Source: JAVBKA01 sp031546715
Lineage (GTDB): Bacteria > Bacillota > Clostridia > Oscillospirales > UBA929
Reading direction: 5' to 3'
Assembly (NCBI GenBank): GCA_031546715.1
Contig: JAVBKA010000013.1
Span: 1-8,214 of the forward strand
Length of the DNA: 8,214 nucleotides
Shown here piece by piece: positions 6,676 to 8,214 of the stretch. The position numbers were made by a program, and so were the translations under genes. The notes below the pieces were generated by a model. It saw only the letters and a list, made by a program, of their open reading frames with translations. It ran no database searches and was not told the DNA's origin. Position 1 is the first letter of the stretch, and each line of letters begins with the position of its first letter.

Positions 6676-7905
6676 TTGCACAAACGCATTCTCCCGATTC
6701 TTATGCTAATCCTTGCTGTCAGCCTGTTTTGGAGCGTATTTATTATTAACGCCCACGCAATTGTGGGAGCTGCTGAGCCACTGAACATTGAACCTAACGA
6801 GAGTTTTTATGTAGCAGCACTAAACCCCGATGATTACACCCCGCTGACCTCTGATTCGCCGTCCCCAAGCATGTCGCAAATGCCCAGCGTGTCTCCGTCC
6901 CAAAGTGTGTTGCCATTGTTGCCATCGTCAAGCGTGTCGCCATCACCCAGCACGTCACCATCTCCAAGCTTACTGCCGTCACCATCGCCAAGTTTTAAGC
7001 CGAAGCCCACAGCGTCACCTGCGGTGACGCTCGCATATGACCCGTCTCTATCTTCAGAAATTTCTGCCGCAACGCCCACAGAGCCGGCGTCTACCACGGT
7101 CAGTCCCTCACCAGAAGCGGTACCATCTACCACATCTAAGCAAATCCCCATTTTGATGTACCACCACTTTGTCCGTGACGGCGAGCCTGTTTGGAATGCG
7201 GCTAAGTCTGAGTCCGCCTTTCGAGCGGACATTGAAGCACTACTAAGCGCAGGCTTCACTCCTGTTTTTGCGGGCGACCTCGTGGGCTATGTATACTCGC
7301 AGGCTGAACTGCCTGAAAAGCCTGTGATGATTACTATTGACGACGGTTATCAGAGTAATTACGACATTGCCTTCCCAGTACTTAAGGAGCTTAACGCAAA
7401 GGCAACTATTTCCGTAATCGGTTGGTCTATCGGACTAAGCGAAGCACCCGAAAGGCGCGCCACTATGCTTCCCCATTTTTCAAAAGAAGCCGCTAAGGAG
7501 ATGTATTTGTCAGGTCTTGTGGATATTCAAAACCACACCCATGACATGCACGACCTGATAAAAAACGGCGCAACCCATGACGGCGTTCGTATTAATAATG
7601 ACGAACCTCTTGCGGATTATCAGACCTTCATTGATGCAGATTCAGCCCTTATGAACGACATATTCCTAGAAATGCTTGGGCATTCGCCGACGGTTTTTAC
7701 ATATCCTTTCGGAAAGTATACCTCCGAAAGTGAGAAGATACTCAGGCAGCTTGGCTACAGAGTCACCCTTACATTAGGGTCCAAATTTTCAACAATTGTT
7801 CAAGGCGAACCCTCAAGCTTGTTTGGGCTAAACAGAATAAATGTTGACGAAAATCTGACCGGAGCAGTACTTGTCGAGGAAATTGTCAAAATTATGAAAA
7901 AATAA
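6676..7905 (+). CDS. Exported polysaccharide deacetylase (CE4/NodB fold) with Ser/Pro-rich linker
   Basis: This 409-residue enzyme is predicted to remove N- or O-acetyl groups from a surface polysaccharide outside the cell. Residues 1-28 form an export signal (HKR, a hydrophobic core, possible cleavage after AHA at 26-28), though they could stay as an anchor. Residues 61-115 are a Ser/Pro-rich linker. The catalytic domain starts near K155 (IPILMYHHF). It contains TIDDGY (220-225; D222 the probable base, D223 metal), NHTHDMH (286-292; metal ligands H287 and H292) and TYPFGKY (342-348). The five-residue spacing of the two histidines resembles the PgaB/IcaB poly-N-acetylglucosamine deacetylases, where the ligands are Asp, His and His; classic peptidoglycan deacetylases have HTxxH. 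The substrate is therefore open: PNAG-like glycan or peptidoglycan. The gene starts at TTG after a strong ribosome binding site and is probably co-transcribed with the upstream sensor. A strong terminator follows. Confidence 0.9.
   Translation: MHKRILPILMLILAVSLFWSVFIINAHAIVGAAEPLNIEPNESFYVAALNPDDYTPLTSDSPSPSMSQMPSVSPSQSVLPLLPSSSVSPSPSTSPSPSLLPSPSPSFKPKPTASPAVTLAYDPSLSSEISAATPTEPASTTVSPSPEAVPSTTSKQIPILMYHHFVRDGEPVWNAAKSESAFRADIEALLSAGFTPVFAGDLVGYVYSQAELPEKPVMITIDDGYQSNYDIAFPVLKELNAKATISVIGWSIGLSEAPERRATMLPHFSKEAAKEMYLSGLVDIQNHTHDMHDLIKNGATHDGVRINNDEPLADYQTFIDADSALMNDIFLEMLGHSPTVFTYPFGKYTSESEKILRQLGYRVTLTLGSKFSTIVQGEPSSLFGLNRINVDENLTGAVLVEEIVKIMKK
6856..7020 (+). repeat. Repetitive DNA encoding the Ser/Pro-rich linker
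   Basis: Imperfect short repeats built on TCACCATC- and CCAAGC-like units encode runs of Ser-Pro (VSPSPSTSPSPS and similar) at residues 61-115 of the deacetylase. Such low-complexity linkers usually hold a catalytic domain away from the membrane or through the wall and may be glycosylated. The tract may vary in length between strains through slippage, which is inference. Confidence 0.8.
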
Positions 7906-7959
7906 CATTATTTAGCAATTATTGCACGCAAAATGTTTGTTTAACAAATGTTTGCGCAT

Positions 7960-8007
7960 CCAAAAAAGAATCTCGCTAAACATTTGTTTAGCGAGATTCT
8001 TTTTTGG
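7960..8007. terminator. Strong, possibly bidirectional terminator with 22-bp stem
   Basis: A perfect 22-bp inverted repeat pairs 7960-7981 with 7986-8007 around the loop ATTT (7982-7985). The right arm ends in T6 and the left arm contains A6, so the hairpin could terminate on either strand. It lies 54 bases after the deacetylase stop codon. Confidence 0.88.
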
Positions 8008-8017
8008 GGTACTTTTA

Positions 8018-8046
8018 TTGCTAGTTATAAGAAACTATGATATGCT
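8018..8046 (+). promoter_or_regulatory. Probable sigma-A promoter of the last gene
   Basis: TTGCTA (8018-8023) and TATGCT (8041-8046) are 17 bases apart, just after a terminator and before the next gene. Transcription would start near 8053, leaving a leader of about 80 bases. Confidence 0.55.
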
Positions 8047-8056
8047 AAAAAAGTAA

Positions 8057-8083
8057 ACACGCTGGTGTACTGCCAAGGCGTGT
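8057..8083 (+). other. Leader hairpin before the last gene
   Basis: ACACGCTGG (8057-8065) can pair with CCA (8073-8075) and GCGTGT (8078-8083), leaving a two-base bulge (8076-8077) and a 7-base loop. It sits at the 5' end of the predicted leader with no T-run, so it is not a terminator. It could protect the RNA end or be part of a regulatory leader. It matches no riboswitch class I recognise. Confidence 0.45.
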
Positions 8084-8135
8084 ATTACGCTGTCTCAAAA
8101 TTCAATGGTTACAATATTTTATGGAGGCGAACATA

Positions 8136-8214
8136 ATGCGCTCAATTTACTATAGAATAGGCGTAACTATTGGCTACATTACATTTATTGTGATTCTGTT
8201 TTACTGTGTTCAAA
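8136..8214 (+). CDS. N-terminus of a membrane or exported protein (partial)
   Basis: An ATG follows GGAGG (8123-8127) with an 8-base gap, and the frame stays open for 26 codons to the window edge. The product begins MRSIYYRIG and continues into a hydrophobic stretch (ITFIVILFYCV), which is a signal peptide or first membrane helix with a basic N-terminus. The family cannot be named from so little. Its own promoter and a preceding terminator suggest it starts a new transcription unit. Confidence 0.75.
   Translation, partial: MRSIYYRIGVTIGYITFIVILFYCVQ

Noticed and set aside
6834..7259. 141-codon minus-strand ORF rich in Gly and Asp
   Set aside because: Its GDGD-like repeats are the complement of the Ser/Pro-coding repeats of the deacetylase linker, so it is a shadow of biased sequence and not a gene.
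7960..8007. Long perfect palindrome as a transposon end or MITE
   Set aside because: It is a single hairpin with a 4-base loop and A6/T6 flanks next to a gene end, with no target-site duplication or internal sequence, so a terminator explains it fully.

Overview
The window looks like chromosomal DNA of a low- to mid-GC Gram-positive bacterium, most likely a member of the Clostridia. The signs are strong AGGAGG-type ribosome binding sites before every gene, use of GTG and TTG starts, sigma-A-like promoters, many rho-independent terminators and AT-leaning codon use. Placement at genus level cannot be made from the sequence alone. All convincing genes are on the plus strand. No rRNA, tRNA, CRISPR array, insertion sequence or phage gene is seen, and no gap between genes is longer than 300 bases.

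Layout. Bases 1-57 may be the last codons of an upstream gene, followed by a strong terminator (76-109). Next is a lone class I SAM-dependent methyltransferase (177-974). A promoter overlapped by two inverted-repeat operators (1020-1067) then starts a four-gene operon (1090-4222): a TetR-type repressor, an ABC ATPase and two paralogous six-helix ABC-2 permeases. This is a self-regulated export cassette, and it ends at an AT-rich hairpin (4302-4359).

The second half starts from a probable promoter at 4349-4377. It carries a 727-residue membrane sensor with seven N-terminal helices, a PAS-like region, a histidine-kinase core and a C-terminal receiver (4413-6596). After 79 bases comes a secreted or anchored polysaccharide deacetylase with a long Ser/Pro-rich linker (6676-7905). 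A 22-bp perfect hairpin (7960-8007) ends this unit. A further promoter and a structured leader precede the start of another membrane or exported protein, which is cut by the window edge (8136-8214).

How they work together. The TetR protein probably represses its own operon until a ligand, perhaps the transported compound, releases it. The sensor and deacetylase look co-transcribed and suggest sensing coupled to cell-surface polysaccharide modification, but that link is inferred from position only. The most unusual observation is that the sensor lacks the phospho-accepting histidine: its H-box reads VGYCLQAPL instead of the usual MSHEIRTPL pattern, while the ATP-binding domain and the receiver keep all their key residues. 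No wholly new multi-gene system could be demonstrated.
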